Shown: positions 1 to 8,882, counted from the first letter of the stretch. The stretch: DNA of 63,102 nucleotides from Clostridia bacterium (GCA_017521565.1 JAFXCE010000062.1:1-63102), one strand, 5' to 3'. Numbers and translations are program-made. Notes: generated by a model from the sequence alone, not told the origin.

Positions 1-64
1 ATAGTAAACTACGGAAATGGAATTGACCGTTTGTATGTCAGAGAAATAAAATAGACTATTCATT

Positions 65-83
65 AAATTCCAATTTGTCGAAC
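65..83 (+). repeat. Cassette right-end inverted-repeat motif (copy at left window edge)
   Basis: The stretch AAATTCCAATTTGTCGAAC matches motifs found directly after genes at 34359, 61117 and 62906. Those lie at the right ends of the tRNA-Ala-associated cassettes. No tRNA fragment follows it here, so this may be the tail of another cassette whose body lies to the left of the window, or a solo copy. Confidence 0.5.
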
Positions 84-136
84 GGTTCGAGCGTGCTTCT
101 GTACACCGTACGGTGTAATGCATGGCCGCGCCCCTT

Positions 137-233
137 GGCTCTCCCTCCGGGAGAGCTGGCGGCGAAGCCGACTGAGAGGGCCTTGCCTCTCCCTTTGGGA
201 GAGGTGGCCGAGCATAGCGAGGACGGAGAGGGT
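137..233 (+). repeat. Palindromic GCTCTCCC-type repeat, two tandem units, left of DUF559 gene
   Basis: Two related units lie head to tail (about 137-185 and 186-233). Each opens with a small palindrome of the form CTCTCCC-N3/4-GGGAGAG and ends near GAGAGGG. The same unit occurs in inverted orientation at 591-643, so the DUF559 gene sits between inverted copies. The second unit's last bases (GGAGAGGG) also serve as the ribosome site of that gene. Confidence 0.7.
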
Positions 234-236
234 AAC

Positions 237-617
237 ATGACCATCCCCAAGGATAACAGCCAATTGGAAAATGCCCGGCGGCTTCGCAGGGAAATGACCC
301 CCCATGAACGTAAACTCTGGTATCTTTTTCTTCGCAAATACCCGGTAAAAATCTATAAACAGCGGATCATCGGCAGATTCATTGTGGATTTTTACTGCGC
401 CAGTGCAAAGCTGGTTATCGAAGCAGATGGTTCTCAGCATTATGAGCCTCAGGGCATGGCATATGACGCGGAACGCTCCGCATTTTTGTCGGCTCTGGGC
501 TTGGAAGTCCTGCGATTCTCCAACCGGGATATTGACAGTAATTTTCGTGGTGTGTGCATGCAAATTGACATGACCATTCAGAACCGGCTGCAGGGCCCTC
601 TCAGTCACCTGCGGTGA
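237..617 (+). CDS. DUF559 domain protein (endonuclease-like fold)
   Basis: This 126-residue protein matches the DUF559 family, small proteins with a restriction-endonuclease-like (Vsr-related) fold whose biological role is not settled. Family features visible are the N-terminal LRREMTPHERKLW segment, the core IIGRFIVDFYC followed by LVIEADGSQH (candidate acidic metal-binding residues), and LEVLRFSNRDI near the C-terminus. I chose the ATG at 237 because GGAGAGGG lies 4 bases upstream; an in-frame ATG at 75 has no ribosome site and runs through repeat DNA. The last codons run into the inverted repeat copy at 591-643, so the C-terminal residues (about RLQGPLSHLR) are encoded by the repeat itself. 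This suggests the gene and the repeats travel together. Confidence 0.8.
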   Translation: MTIPKDNSQLENARRLRREMTPHERKLWYLFLRKYPVKIYKQRIIGRFIVDFYCASAKLVIEADGSQHYEPQGMAYDAERSAFLSALGLEVLRFSNRDIDSNFRGVCMQIDMTIQNRLQGPLSHLR

Positions 618-643
618 CAGCTCTCCCAAAGGGAGAGCCAGGG
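591..643 (-). repeat. Palindromic GCTCTCCC-type repeat, inverted copy right of DUF559 gene
   Basis: Read on the minus strand this is the same unit as at 137-185: a CTCTCCC-TTT-GGGAGAG palindrome, then a GTCACC-GCAG-GTGAC stem, then TGAGAGGGCCCTG. With the left copies it forms inverted repeats around the DUF559 gene and overlaps that gene's 3' end. Confidence 0.7.
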
Positions 644-673
644 CTGCATGTCATCGAATGCATGGATATAAGA

Positions 674-705
674 AATGGAGCGTATCGGTATTGATACGCT
701 CCATT
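674..705 (-). terminator. Terminator of the liv operon
   Basis: A 13-bp perfect stem (AATGGAGCGTATC against its complement, 6-base loop) lies 41 bases past the livF stop. On the minus strand it is followed by TTCTTATAT, a moderate U-tract, so it most likely ends the livJHMGF transcript. Confidence 0.7.
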
Positions 706-745
706 CACTGTTTTACGGATACCCGCCCAAAGGCGGGGGAATTTT

Positions 746-1450
746 TTAGCCCAGATAGGCCTTGCGCACGTCGTCGTCGTGCATGAGGTCGTCGGCAATG
801 CCTTCCTTGACAATGTTGCCCGTCTCCAGCACGTAGGCTCGATCCGCAATGGACAGCGCCATCTGCGCATTCTGCTCAACCAGAAGGATGGTCGTGCCGG
901 CGCGGTGCAGCTCCTGCACGATATCGAAGATCTGTTCAACCAGAATCGGCGCAAGACCCATAGACGGCTCGTCGAGCATCAGCAGCTTCGGCTTGCTCAT
1001 CAGCGCACGGCCCATCGCCAGCATCTGCTGTTCACCACCGGAAAGCGTGCCGGCAATCTGGCGGTGGCGCTCCTTCAGGCGCGGGAAGCGGGTGAATACG
1101 TCGTCAAGAGATTCTGAAATCTCACTCGCCGGACGGGTATAGCCGCCCATCTCCAGGTTCTCGCGGACCGTCATCTGCTGGAAAACGCGGCGTCCCTCCG
1201 GACACAGCGCCATGCCCTGCGGCACGATCTTGCTCGCCGGAACGCCGGCGACCGCCTTGCCGTCAAAGGTCACAGCGCCGGAGCGCGGCTTCATCAGGCC
1301 CGCCACGGTGTTGAGCGTGGTGGATTTTCCGGCGCCATTCGCGCCGATGAGGGTGACAATTTCGCCCTCGTTTACCTCAAAGGAGACGCCTTTGATGGCA
1401 TGGATGCTGCCGTAATAAACGTGCAGATCCTCAACTTTCAGCAGGCTCAT
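746..1450 (-). CDS. livF: Branched-chain amino acid ABC transporter ATPase LivF
   Basis: The 234-residue protein is one of the two ATPases that power a HAAT-family importer (leucine, isoleucine, valine and related amino acids) at the cytoplasmic face of the membrane. Walker A is GANGAGKST at residues 36-44, the ABC signature is LSGGEQQ near 136, and Walker B is LLMLDEPSMGL near 155. The length and the EGRRVF segment are typical of LivF rather than LivG. The start ATG has GGAGGGC 7 bases upstream and lies 3 bases after the livG stop. It is the last gene of the liv operon. Confidence 0.95.
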   Translation of the reverse strand: MSLLKVEDLHVYYGSIHAIKGVSFEVNEGEIVTLIGANGAGKSTTLNTVAGLMKPRSGAVTFDGKAVAGVPASKIVPQGMALCPEGRRVFQQMTVRENLEMGGYTRPASEISESLDDVFTRFPRLKERHRQIAGTLSGGEQQMLAMGRALMSKPKLLMLDEPSMGLAPILVEQIFDIVQELHRAGTTILLVEQNAQMALSIADRAYVLETGNIVKEGIADDLMHDDDVRKAYLG

Positions 1451-1453
1451 CGC

Positions 1454-2311
1454 TTAGCCCTCCTTCTGCTTGCCCAGATACGCTTCGATGACGACCGGGT
1501 TATTCTGAATCTCTTCTGCCGTGCCCTTGGCAATGATGCGTCCGTAGTTGAGCACGCAGATGCCTTCACAGATGCCCATAACCAGATTCATGTCATGCTC
1601 AATCAGCAGGATCGCAATCTTGAACTTGTCGCGAATCTTGGCGATGTTCTCCATCAGTTCTTCGGTCTCATGCGGGTTCATGCCGGCAGCCGGCTCATCC
1701 AGCAGCAGCAGGCTCGGGTTCGTCGCCAGCGCGCGGACGATCTCCAGACGGCGCTGCGCACCGTACGGCAGGGAACCCGCCTGATGACCCGCCAGATCCT
1801 GCATGTCGAAGATGGACAGCAGATCCAGCGCGCGCTCATGCTGCGCGCGCTCGCCCTTCCAGAAGGACGGCAGACGCAGAATGCCGGACACGGTAGAATA
1901 GCCAATCTGATTGTGCAGGCCGATGCGGACGTTATCCTCGACGGACATGTTGCCAAACAGTCGGATGTTCTGGAACGTACGGGCAATGCCGAGCTTGTTC
2001 GCCTGCACAGTGTTCATGCCCGCCGTATCACGGCCATTGATCAGCACGGTGCCCATCGTCGGCTGATATACCTTGGTCAGCAGGTTGAAAACCGTGGTCT
2101 TGCCCGCGCCGTTGGGACCAATCAGACCAGCGATCTCCGTCTTGCCGATGACGAGGTTAAAATCCTCGACGGCGCGCAGACCGCCGAAGTCAATGCCCAG
2201 GTTGCGGGTTTCAAGCACGGGGCGCTCACCGACGTCGCGCTCGGGCAGGATGCCGTAGCTGGGCGCCGGAACCATCTTGACCGGCGTCTTCTGGAACTTT
2301 CTCTGCGTCAT
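1454..2311 (-). CDS. livG: Branched-chain amino acid ABC transporter ATPase LivG
   Basis: This 285-residue protein is the second ATPase of the liv importer. After an N-terminal extension of about 28 residues it has Walker A GPNGAGKTT (about 68-76), the GTARTFQN-like Q-loop segment IARTFQNIRLF that is typical of LivG, and Walker B LLLLDEPAAGMNPHE. The signature motif region reads LPYGAQRRLEI, as in LivG proteins generally, rather than LSGG. The start ATG overlaps the livM stop by 4 bases (ATGA) and has GGAGGGGG upstream, so translation is probably coupled. Confidence 0.95.
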   Translation of the reverse strand: MTQRKFQKTPVKMVPAPSYGILPERDVGERPVLETRNLGIDFGGLRAVEDFNLVIGKTEIAGLIGPNGAGKTTVFNLLTKVYQPTMGTVLINGRDTAGMNTVQANKLGIARTFQNIRLFGNMSVEDNVRIGLHNQIGYSTVSGILRLPSFWKGERAQHERALDLLSIFDMQDLAGHQAGSLPYGAQRRLEIVRALATNPSLLLLDEPAAGMNPHETEELMENIAKIRDKFKIAILLIEHDMNLVMGICEGICVLNYGRIIAKGTAEEIQNNPVVIEAYLGKQKEG

Positions 2312-3372
2312 GCCTGATCCCCCTCCTTTGCAGACTTCTTAAAGACCTTGGCTTTGAACGAATCCAGCGTGTTCTTGATGAACGGGTTATTGCCGGCCAG
2401 CATGACGAGGATCAGCACGATCGCGTAGATCAGCATGCGGTAATCGCCGAACTGACGGAGCATCTCCGGCAGAACCGTCAGCACGGTCGCCGCAATCACA
2501 GAGCCTCGGATATTGCCGATACCGCCAAGGACGACAAAGACCAGCACGAGGATGGAGGTGTCAAACTTGAACTTGACCGCCTGAATCTGAGAGAAGTTCA
2601 GGCCATAGAGCGCGCCGGCCATGCCCGCCAGTGCGGCGGAAACGACGAACGCCAGCATGCGGTACTTCGTCACGTTCAGACCCACGGACTCCGCCGCGAT
2701 GCGGTTGTCGCGGATGGCCATGATCGCGCGTCCGGAGCGGCTGTTGATCAGGTTGAGCACGACGACCAGGGTGATCATCACCAGCACGAAGCCGACCTCG
2801 AACGTCGCCAGCTTCTTGATGCCGGTCGCGCCCATCGGTCCGTTGATGATCATCTTGCCCGGCAGGTTCGGATCCAGAAAACCGAAATTGAGGGCAATGC
2901 CTTCGACAGAGAAGTAGATACAGTTAATCAGGTTGCGGATGATCTCGCCGAAAGCCAGCGTGACAATGGCCAGATAGTCGCCGCGCAGGCGCAGGACCGG
3001 AATGCCGATGAGCACGCCCGCGATACCTGCGAACAGACCACCTGCCGCAAGCGCTGCAATCAGGCGGATGGTCTCAAGGTTCACATCCGGGAACGCAAAG
3101 AGCAGATACTGACTGACCAGAACGCCGGTGAACGCGCCCACGGACATGAAGCCTGCGTGACCGAGGCTCAGCTCGCCGGAGATACCGACGGTGAGGTTCA
3201 GGGACACGGCCATGACGATATAGACGCAGATCGGAACGAGCTGACCCTTGAGGGATCGGCTCATCTTGAAGCCGTCGATCATGCCGGAGAGCGCAAGTTC
3301 GCAGATCAAAAAGATCAGGATCACGCCGGCGTAGGTGACAAAGTTGCGGGAAGGCTTTTTGTATTTCATCAT
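2308..3372 (-). CDS. livM: Branched-chain amino acid ABC transporter permease LivM
   Basis: This is a multi-span inner-membrane permease of about 354 residues that forms the channel with LivH. The family hallmarks are NLTVGISGELSLGHAGFMSVGAF near residue 60 and the EAA-like loop LRLRGDYLAIVTLAFGEIIR near 145. I place the start at 3372 because GAGGTGG lies 5 bases upstream; a longer reading from 3396 would overlap livH and has no ribosome site. The C-terminus ends in a basic tail (FKKSAKEGDQA) overlapping the livG start. Confidence 0.93.
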   Translation of the reverse strand: MMKYKKPSRNFVTYAGVILIFLICELALSGMIDGFKMSRSLKGQLVPICVYIVMAVSLNLTVGISGELSLGHAGFMSVGAFTGVLVSQYLLFAFPDVNLETIRLIAALAAGGLFAGIAGVLIGIPVLRLRGDYLAIVTLAFGEIIRNLINCIYFSVEGIALNFGFLDPNLPGKMIINGPMGATGIKKLATFEVGFVLVMITLVVVLNLINSRSGRAIMAIRDNRIAAESVGLNVTKYRMLAFVVSAALAGMAGALYGLNFSQIQAVKFKFDTSILVLVFVVLGGIGNIRGSVIAATVLTVLPEMLRQFGDYRMLIYAIVLILVMLAGNNPFIKNTLDSFKAKVFKKSAKEGDQA

Positions 3373-3382
3373 ATCGGCCACC

Positions 3383-4267
3383 TCAAACCTTCTCATGGAC
3401 TTTTTTGCCCAGCAGGCCAGTCGGCTTGACGAGCAGAACGATGATCAGAACCGCGAACACCAGCGCGTCGCCCAGTTCTGTGGAAACATATGCCTTGCCC
3501 AGAATCTCAATCAGACCCAGCAGAATGCCGCCGATGAGCGCGCCCGGGATGGAGCCGATGCCGCCGAAGACAGCCGCAGTAAACGCCTTGATGCCCGGCA
3601 TGGAGCCGGTGGTCGGCATGAGCACCGGATAGGAGGAGCACAGCAGAACGCCGGCAATCGCTGCCAGGCCGGAGCCGATGGCAAACGTCATGGAGATGGT
3701 CGCATTGACGTTGATGCCCATCAGTTCAGCAGCGCCCTTATCCTCGGAGACGGCACGCATGGCCTTGCCCATCTTGGTCTTGCCCGTAAACAGGGTCAGC
3801 GCGATCATGATGATGATGTTCGCGGCAATGGTGATGAAGGTCTCGCTGGTGATATGGAGCTGACCGTCAAACAGGGTCAGGGAACCGAAATTCACCAGAC
3901 TCTGATAGCTCTTGGGGTTCGCGCCCCAGATCAGCAGCGCAATATTCTGCAGCAGCCAGCTCACACCGATCGCCGTAATGAGCACGGAAAGGCTGGTCGC
4001 CGTGCGCAGCGGCTTATAGGCCATGCGCTCAATGAGGATGCCCAGCGCGGTACAAACCACGATTGCCAGCACAATGGCGGCAATCGGCGGCAGGCTCCAG
4101 TACTGGATCGCACAGAAGGACATATATGCGCCGATCATGATGACGTCGCCATGGGCGAAGTTGAGCATCTTGGCGATGCCGTAGACCATGGAGTAGCCCA
4201 GTGCGATGATGGCGTAAACGCTGCCCAGGCTGATGCCGTTGAGCAGATAGGACAGGAACTGAATCAT
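3383..4267 (-). CDS. livH: Branched-chain amino acid ABC transporter permease LivH
   Basis: The 294-residue membrane protein pairs with LivM. It carries the LivH signatures GSVYAIIALGYSMVYGI near the N-terminus followed by LNFAHGDVIMIGAY, and the cytoplasmic loop TGKTKMGKAMRAVSEDK near 160, which contacts the ATPases. The ribosome site AAGGAAG precedes the ATG. A 206-base gap holding a hairpin separates it from the upstream binding-protein gene. Confidence 0.95.
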   Translation of the reverse strand: MIQFLSYLLNGISLGSVYAIIALGYSMVYGIAKMLNFAHGDVIMIGAYMSFCAIQYWSLPPIAAIVLAIVVCTALGILIERMAYKPLRTATSLSVLITAIGVSWLLQNIALLIWGANPKSYQSLVNFGSLTLFDGQLHITSETFITIAANIIIMIALTLFTGKTKMGKAMRAVSEDKGAAELMGINVNATISMTFAIGSGLAAIAGVLLCSSYPVLMPTTGSMPGIKAFTAAVFGGIGSIPGALIGGILLGLIEILGKAYVSTELGDALVFAVLIIVLLVKPTGLLGKKVHEKV

Positions 4268-4414
4268 GCTTCCTTGGTTCTCCCTTCGTAAATTTTATCG
4301 AATCGGAAACTGCACGGAAATCCGTACAGCGAGCACCGAAGTATCTAATGAAGTAAAGCTGTTCGGAAGTGAGGCGGGCACTGCCCGCTTTACAGGGGAA
4401 ATAATACGCGAAAT

Positions 4415-4448
4415 GCTCCCCGGCCAAGTTCAAACCAAGCCGGGGAGC
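4415..4448 (-). terminator. Hairpin between livJ and livH
   Basis: A perfect 10-bp stem (GCTCCCCGGC against GCCGGGGAGC) lies 25 bases beyond the livJ stop, without a strong U-tract on the minus strand. It probably stabilises or partly attenuates the transcript so that the binding protein is made in excess over the permease and ATPase proteins. Analogous hairpins follow the other binding-protein genes at 20466 and 54032. Confidence 0.6.
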
Positions 4449-4473
4449 TTTTGGATTTGCTTACACGATTCGA

Positions 4474-5598
4474 TTAGTTGCCAGCGCCAACGTACACGCC
4501 GTCCTTGATGACGACAGCAGTCGGGGTCTTGTCAACTTCGCCGGTGGCGTCCCAACGCATGGTGCCGGTCAGGCCGACGACTTCGATCGCCTGCATCGCC
4601 GGGATCATCATCTCGCAGGCATCCTCAGCAGAGGTATCCGCGGTGATGCCAGCCTGCTCGCAGGCAGCGAGGAGCGCGTACATGCCGTCGTAAGCATCGG
4701 CAGCAAACTGGTTCGGAATCTCGCCATGCTTGGCCTGATAGGTCGCGACGAAGTTCTTGGTCAGATCGTCCTGCGCGTCCGCAGAGAACGGAGTGAGGAG
4801 CATAACGCCCTCGGCCAGGGAAGCGTCGAAGCCTTCCAGAGTCAGGATACCGTCCATGCCGTCAACGCCGAAGAAGATCGGGGCGTAGCCGACAGCGTCA
4901 GCCTGCGCAAGGATCAGAGAAGCCGGGGTGTAGTAGATCGGCAGGAAGACCAGCTCAGCGCCGGCGTCCTTCATCTGGGCAATCTGCACGGAGTAGTCCG
5001 CGTTGTTGTCGTCAGAGAAAGCGGCTTCGGCAACAATCTCCAGACCCAGCTCAGCAGCCTTGGCCTTGAAGGAGTTGTAGATGCCCATGGAGTAGTCCAG
5101 CGCGTTGTTGTAGATGACGCCGACCTTGGTCGCCAGCTTGTTGTCCACGATGTACTGCGCGGACGCCAGACCCTGAGAGGAGTCCTTGAAGCAGACGCGG
5201 TAGATGTTGTCCTTGCCCTCGGTGATCGCATCGGCGGAGCCGGACGGCGTGAGCATGAAGATGCGCTCTTCATTGGCCACGTCGGCGACAACGGCGCAGG
5301 AGCCGGAGGTAACGGTGGAGAGCATGAGGGTCACGCCGTCGTCAAGCAGCTTGTTGTAAGCATTGATGCCGAGCTCGCCGTCGCCCTGGTCGTCTTCCGC
5401 CAGAACCTCGAACTGCAGGCCGCCCTTGGCGTTGATTTCCTCAGCAGCGATCTGCGCGCCGTACTGAACAGCCAGACCATACACGGCATAGGGGCCGGTC
5501 ATCGGGCCGATCACGCCAACCTTGATCGCTTCGGCCATCGCCAGAGAAGCGGTCATCAGCATGACGAGCGCAAGAGCGATTGCAAAAATCTTCTTCAT
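4474..5598 (-). CDS. livJ: Branched-chain amino acid ABC transporter substrate-binding protein
   Basis: The 374-residue secreted protein captures amino acids for the LivHMGF importer (Peripla_BP_6 type, with the family opening IKVGVIGPMTGPYAVYG). The signal peptide (about residues 1-22) is a short basic start, a hydrophobic stretch and ASLAMA, an A-x-A signal peptidase I site; there is no lipobox cysteine, so it is not an obvious lipoprotein. The mature part shows the two-lobed layout with the SAVVADVANEERI-like hinge region. It is the first gene of the operon, and a sigma-A promoter lies about 90 bases upstream. The substrate is not fixed by sequence and could be another amino acid. Confidence 0.92.
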   Translation of the reverse strand: MKKIFAIALALVMLMTASLAMAEAIKVGVIGPMTGPYAVYGLAVQYGAQIAAEEINAKGGLQFEVLAEDDQGDGELGINAYNKLLDDGVTLMLSTVTSGSCAVVADVANEERIFMLTPSGSADAITEGKDNIYRVCFKDSSQGLASAQYIVDNKLATKVGVIYNNALDYSMGIYNSFKAKAAELGLEIVAEAAFSDDNNADYSVQIAQMKDAGAELVFLPIYYTPASLILAQADAVGYAPIFFGVDGMDGILTLEGFDASLAEGVMLLTPFSADAQDDLTKNFVATYQAKHGEIPNQFAADAYDGMYALLAACEQAGITADTSAEDACEMMIPAMQAIEVVGLTGTMRWDATGEVDKTPTAVVIKDGVYVGAGN

Positions 5599-5684
5599 AA
5601 CAAATTCCCCCTGTATTCGGGCTTAAATGCCCGGGATGATCTCCCGCAGCGTCCTTAACAGAACATTTGCGGCTGATGTCGCCT

Positions 5685-5713
5685 ATTATACCTCAATTCT
5701 CATAGCAAAACAA
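5685..5713 (-). promoter_or_regulatory. Sigma-A promoter of the liv operon
   Basis: On the minus strand it reads TTGTTT-N17-TATAAT, with the -10 box ending about 87 bases upstream of the livJ start. The rest of 5599-5928 shows no gene; it is AT-rich upstream of this promoter. Confidence 0.65.
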
Positions 5714-5928
5714 GGGATTTATATGTAATTTCTTTCATGTTTTTCATGAATGATTTTCACTTTATGCATGTATGAATCAACAAAATTGCAATCCATGGCC
5801 ATTTCCCCCCTTATTTGCCCATGTAGTTGGCAGATTTGAATGAACGCTGCATCTGATGCTTCCGCCAGCGGCGCAAGTGCGAAATACGCCTATGTGTATC
5901 ATCCTGTATATCTATAATATAGAAAAGT

Positions 5929-5965
5929 GTCCGCACGCAGCCGGAAGTTCCTGCTGCGTGCGGAC
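5929..5965 (-). terminator. Terminator downstream of the cysteine desulfidase gene
   Basis: A 12-bp perfect stem (GTCCGCACGCAG with its complement, 13-base loop) is followed on the minus strand by ACTTTTCT. It ends the radA-cyuA transcript before the liv promoter region. Confidence 0.8.
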
Positions 5966-5987
5966 GCATCACACAATGATATCTGCC

Positions 5988-7262
5988 TTATACCGGACAG
6001 TCGCTGCCCTTGCTCATGATCTTCACGATCACCGAATTGGTGCTTTCCATGCCCTCGCGCACCAGATGGCCGAGGTTTTCAAACAGCGTGTACAGCTCGC
6101 TTCCAACGATACCGTCGCCGCCGCGCACGTTCATGCCGTTCATCGCCAGGAAAGCCGACTTAACCGCAAGCCCGCTTGAAAGCTGCACCTTGTTGGCACA
6201 GCCTTCCTTGGCGCCGTCGCAGATCATCCCGCAGATCGAGCCGAGAATGTTCTGCATGGCAAAGAGCATCTGCTCTTCTCCGCCGCCGAGCATATACACC
6301 ACGCCGACCGACGCGCCAAGGCCGCTCGCCACGCCGCATGCACAAACCGCCGACAGCGTACCGGTAAACGTCTTGACATAGATATTGACCAGATTGGCCA
6401 GCGCTGCCGCACGGAGCTTCGTCTCCCGGTCAATGCCCAGCGACTGCGCGACGCCCTCGATCGTCAGCAGGAGCGTAATTCCCTGGTTGCCGCTGCCCGT
6501 CGCCGTCATGACCGGCATGCTTACGCCGCTCATGCGCGCATAGCTCGCCGCCGCGCAGAGTTCCTCCGCCCGGGATACCGGAGAATGCCCGATCGCGCCC
6601 TGCTCAATCAGGGTGCGCACCGCGCGGCCAAGGCCAAAGGTCAGCCCCTTTTCAGCAATCGCCATGTTCATGTCGATGCCCTCCTGCAGGAACAGGAGCT
6701 TTTCAAGCGGCACATTCTTTGCAAAATCCAGCATATCCGCCAGCCTGCACGCCCGGATCGGATCCGCATTCAGCGCATCATCGCCATGCTCCTCGACATA
6801 CGGCTCAAACGGCGCATGATCGATGCGCACGATATTGGTGTGGCTCCCCAGCGTCAGCACGCGGACAGTGTCCTCCTGCGTTTCAATCACGCTCTCCACC
6901 AGCAGCCCATGCACATCCTCGCGGGTATTCACCGTCACCAGACCATCGAAGACCATCTGCTTGGCAGCGCGCAGCGCCTCGGGCGTCACATGATCGAGCA
7001 CCCTCAGCTGCGCATCCGCGTTGCCCGCCGTCACGCCCATCGCCGCGCAAAGCGCCACGCCGCGCTCATCCGCACCGGGGATGCCGACGCCCATCGCATT
7101 TTTATACAGATAGTTGTCCAGCGTCAGCGTCAGCTTTTTGATGCTCCCGCGCACATGCTTGCGCGCCGTCGCCGTATTCAGCGCAATCGCCACCGGTTCC
7201 GTACAGCCCGTAGAGGGCATGATCGCCCGGTGCATCCTTTCAAGAAAGAACTCGTGATTCAT
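5988..7262 (-). CDS. cyuA: L-cysteine desulfidase / UPF0597 (YhaM, CyuA-type) protein
   Basis: The 424-residue protein matches the family of iron-sulfur enzymes that break L-cysteine into pyruvate, ammonia and sulfide; some members may act on serine. The N-terminal STGCTEPVA holds the conserved cysteine near residue 19, and the C-terminal half has the cluster-ligand cysteines in the VCACGVASGLGAS and GSICGMICDGAKEGC segments. I chose the ATG at 7262 because GGGAGGAC lies 7 bases upstream; the longer reading starts inside the gap after radA. It follows radA by 58 bases on the same strand and may be cotranscribed with it. The cysteine-versus-serine assignment rests on family resemblance only. 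Confidence 0.85.
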   Translation of the reverse strand: MNHEFFLERMHRAIMPSTGCTEPVAIALNTATARKHVRGSIKKLTLTLDNYLYKNAMGVGIPGADERGVALCAAMGVTAGNADAQLRVLDHVTPEALRAAKQMVFDGLVTVNTREDVHGLLVESVIETQEDTVRVLTLGSHTNIVRIDHAPFEPYVEEHGDDALNADPIRACRLADMLDFAKNVPLEKLLFLQEGIDMNMAIAEKGLTFGLGRAVRTLIEQGAIGHSPVSRAEELCAAASYARMSGVSMPVMTATGSGNQGITLLLTIEGVAQSLGIDRETKLRAAALANLVNIYVKTFTGTLSAVCACGVASGLGASVGVVYMLGGGEEQMLFAMQNILGSICGMICDGAKEGCANKVQLSSGLAVKSAFLAMNGMNVRGGDGIVGSELYTLFENLGHLVREGMESTNSVIVKIMSKGSDCPV

Positions 7263-7320
7263 CGTCCGTCCTCCCTGTATATTGGTCAGAAGCTTCATCT
7301 TAAAGCGTATGGCTTCTTCT

Positions 7321-8697
7321 TCATCCGATCAGAATAGATACCGCCTCGCCCAGCGTCTCTACACCGTAAACGCGCATGCCCTGCGGCGCGCGGATATGCT
7401 TTGCATTTTCCCGCGGGATCACCGCCGAGGTAAACCCCAGCCGCGCGCACTCCGCCAGCCGCCGTTCGCACTGGGATATCGCGCGGATTTCTCCGGCAAG
7501 GCCAACCTCGCCCATCACCGCCCAGTCGCCCGGGATGCAGATCTCGCGCACACTTGATGCAACCGTCGCACACAGCGCCAGATCCGCTGCCGGCTCCGAC
7601 AGCGAAAGTCCACCCGCAACGTTGATATATACGTCCTGATTAAACAGCGATACGCCCGCCCGCTTTTCCAGCACGGCAAGCAGCAGCGCCAGCCTGCCGC
7701 CGTCAAATCCATTGGTCGTCCGCCTCGGCGTGCCGTAGGCCGTCTGCAGCGCCAGCGCCTGAACATCCACCAGCATCGGCCGTGAGCCCTCGATCGCGGG
7801 AATCACGCAGCTGCCGGGCACGTTTTTCGCCCGCTCGGAGAGCAGCATCTCCGAAGGATTCTCCACCGGCGCCATGCCGCGCTCATGCATTTCAAACAAG
7901 CCCAGTTCATTCACAGAACCGAAACGATTCTTCACTGCACGCAGGATGCGGTATTCATGCTGCCTGTCGCCCTCAAAATACAGCACGACGTCAACCATGT
8001 GCTCAAGAATTCTCGGGCCGGCAATCGCGCCCTCCTTCGTCACATGACCAACCAGAAAAACCGCGCAGCCCGTCGTCTTGGCCATGCGCATCAGCAGGCT
8101 TGCGCATTCGCGCACCTGCGACACGCTGCCCGGCGCACTGGCCATGTCCGGGCGGTACATCGTCTGGATCGAGTCGATGATCATGTAGTCCGGCTGGATC
8201 TCCTCCCAGCGCTTCTCCGCGGCGTCCATGGCGTTTTCGCTGAGGATGAGCAGATTCTCGCTCTTTACGCCCAGCCTTCTGGCGCGCATCTTGATCTGAC
8301 GCGCGCTCTCCTCGCCGGAAATATACAAGACCCTTGCTCCGGCATTAGCCAGATATTCGCTTGCCTGCAAAAGCAGCGTCGATTTGCCGATACCCGGATC
8401 GCCTCCCACCAGCATGAGCGAGCCTTCCACAATGCCTCCGCCCAAAACGCGGTCCAGCTCGCCGATGCCCGTCGACGCGCGCGCCGCGTTTTCCTCCGGG
8501 ATTTCGTCAAGGCGCATTGCCTTTGCACCCGTGCCCGGCCGCTGCTTGAGCTCCTTCGCCTTGACCGTCTGCGCGGCCGCCTGCGGCGCCTGTTCCTCCA
8601 TCGTGTTCCAGCTGCCACAGCCCGGGCATTTGCCCATCCATCGCGGCGTCTCATAGCCGCATGCGCTGCACAGATAGATTGTCTTTTCCTTGGCCAT
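7321..8697 (-). CDS. radA: DNA repair protein RadA (Sms)
   Basis: This is a 458-residue, full-length RadA, a DnaB-like ATPase that promotes branch migration during recombinational repair and transformation. A four-cysteine zinc finger (CSACGYE...CPGCG) covers residues 10-28, Walker A is GGDPGIGKST near 98, and the RadA-specific motif KNRFGS is near 257. The C-terminal Lon-protease-like domain (from about 300, with the VYINVAGG segment) is complete. A palindrome and a weak promoter lie upstream at about 8720-8755. Confidence 0.96.
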   Translation of the reverse strand: MAKEKTIYLCSACGYETPRWMGKCPGCGSWNTMEEQAPQAAAQTVKAKELKQRPGTGAKAMRLDEIPEENAARASTGIGELDRVLGGGIVEGSLMLVGGDPGIGKSTLLLQASEYLANAGARVLYISGEESARQIKMRARRLGVKSENLLILSENAMDAAEKRWEEIQPDYMIIDSIQTMYRPDMASAPGSVSQVRECASLLMRMAKTTGCAVFLVGHVTKEGAIAGPRILEHMVDVVLYFEGDRQHEYRILRAVKNRFGSVNELGLFEMHERGMAPVENPSEMLLSERAKNVPGSCVIPAIEGSRPMLVDVQALALQTAYGTPRRTTNGFDGGRLALLLAVLEKRAGVSLFNQDVYINVAGGLSLSEPAADLALCATVASSVREICIPGDWAVMGEVGLAGEIRAISQCERRLAECARLGFTSAVIPRENAKHIRAPQGMRVYGVETLGEAVSILIG

Positions 8698-8741
8698 GTC
8701 TGCCTCCGTCTCTTTGCTTCGCTCTATTGTATCATACTTTC

Positions 8742-8755
8742 ATGGGCATGCCCAT
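8742..8755. promoter_or_regulatory. Palindrome upstream of radA
   Basis: ATGGGCATGCCCAT is a perfect 14-bp palindrome near the probable -35 region of radA (a TACAAT -10 box sits at about 8727 on the minus strand). It could be a repressor site. No regulator can be named. Confidence 0.3.
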
Positions 8756-8795
8756 ATTTTTTTAGCCGACCTATCCAAATGAGACAGTTGTTAAG

Positions 8796-8825
8796 TTGAT
8801 TCCCTTCGCTTCAATGGGATATAAT
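8796..8825 (+). promoter_or_regulatory. Promoter of the metallophosphoesterase-like gene
   Basis: TTGATT-N18-TATAAT, ending 57 bases before the chosen start codon at 8883. A TTGCGGGAA/TTCCCGCAG-type stem (8840-8860) lies in the leader just ahead of the ribosome site. Confidence 0.5.
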
Positions 8826-8882
8826 TTGCACATTCAACTTTTCCCGCAGCCTTGCGGGAACCGGACAGGAGGAGTCTTACGG

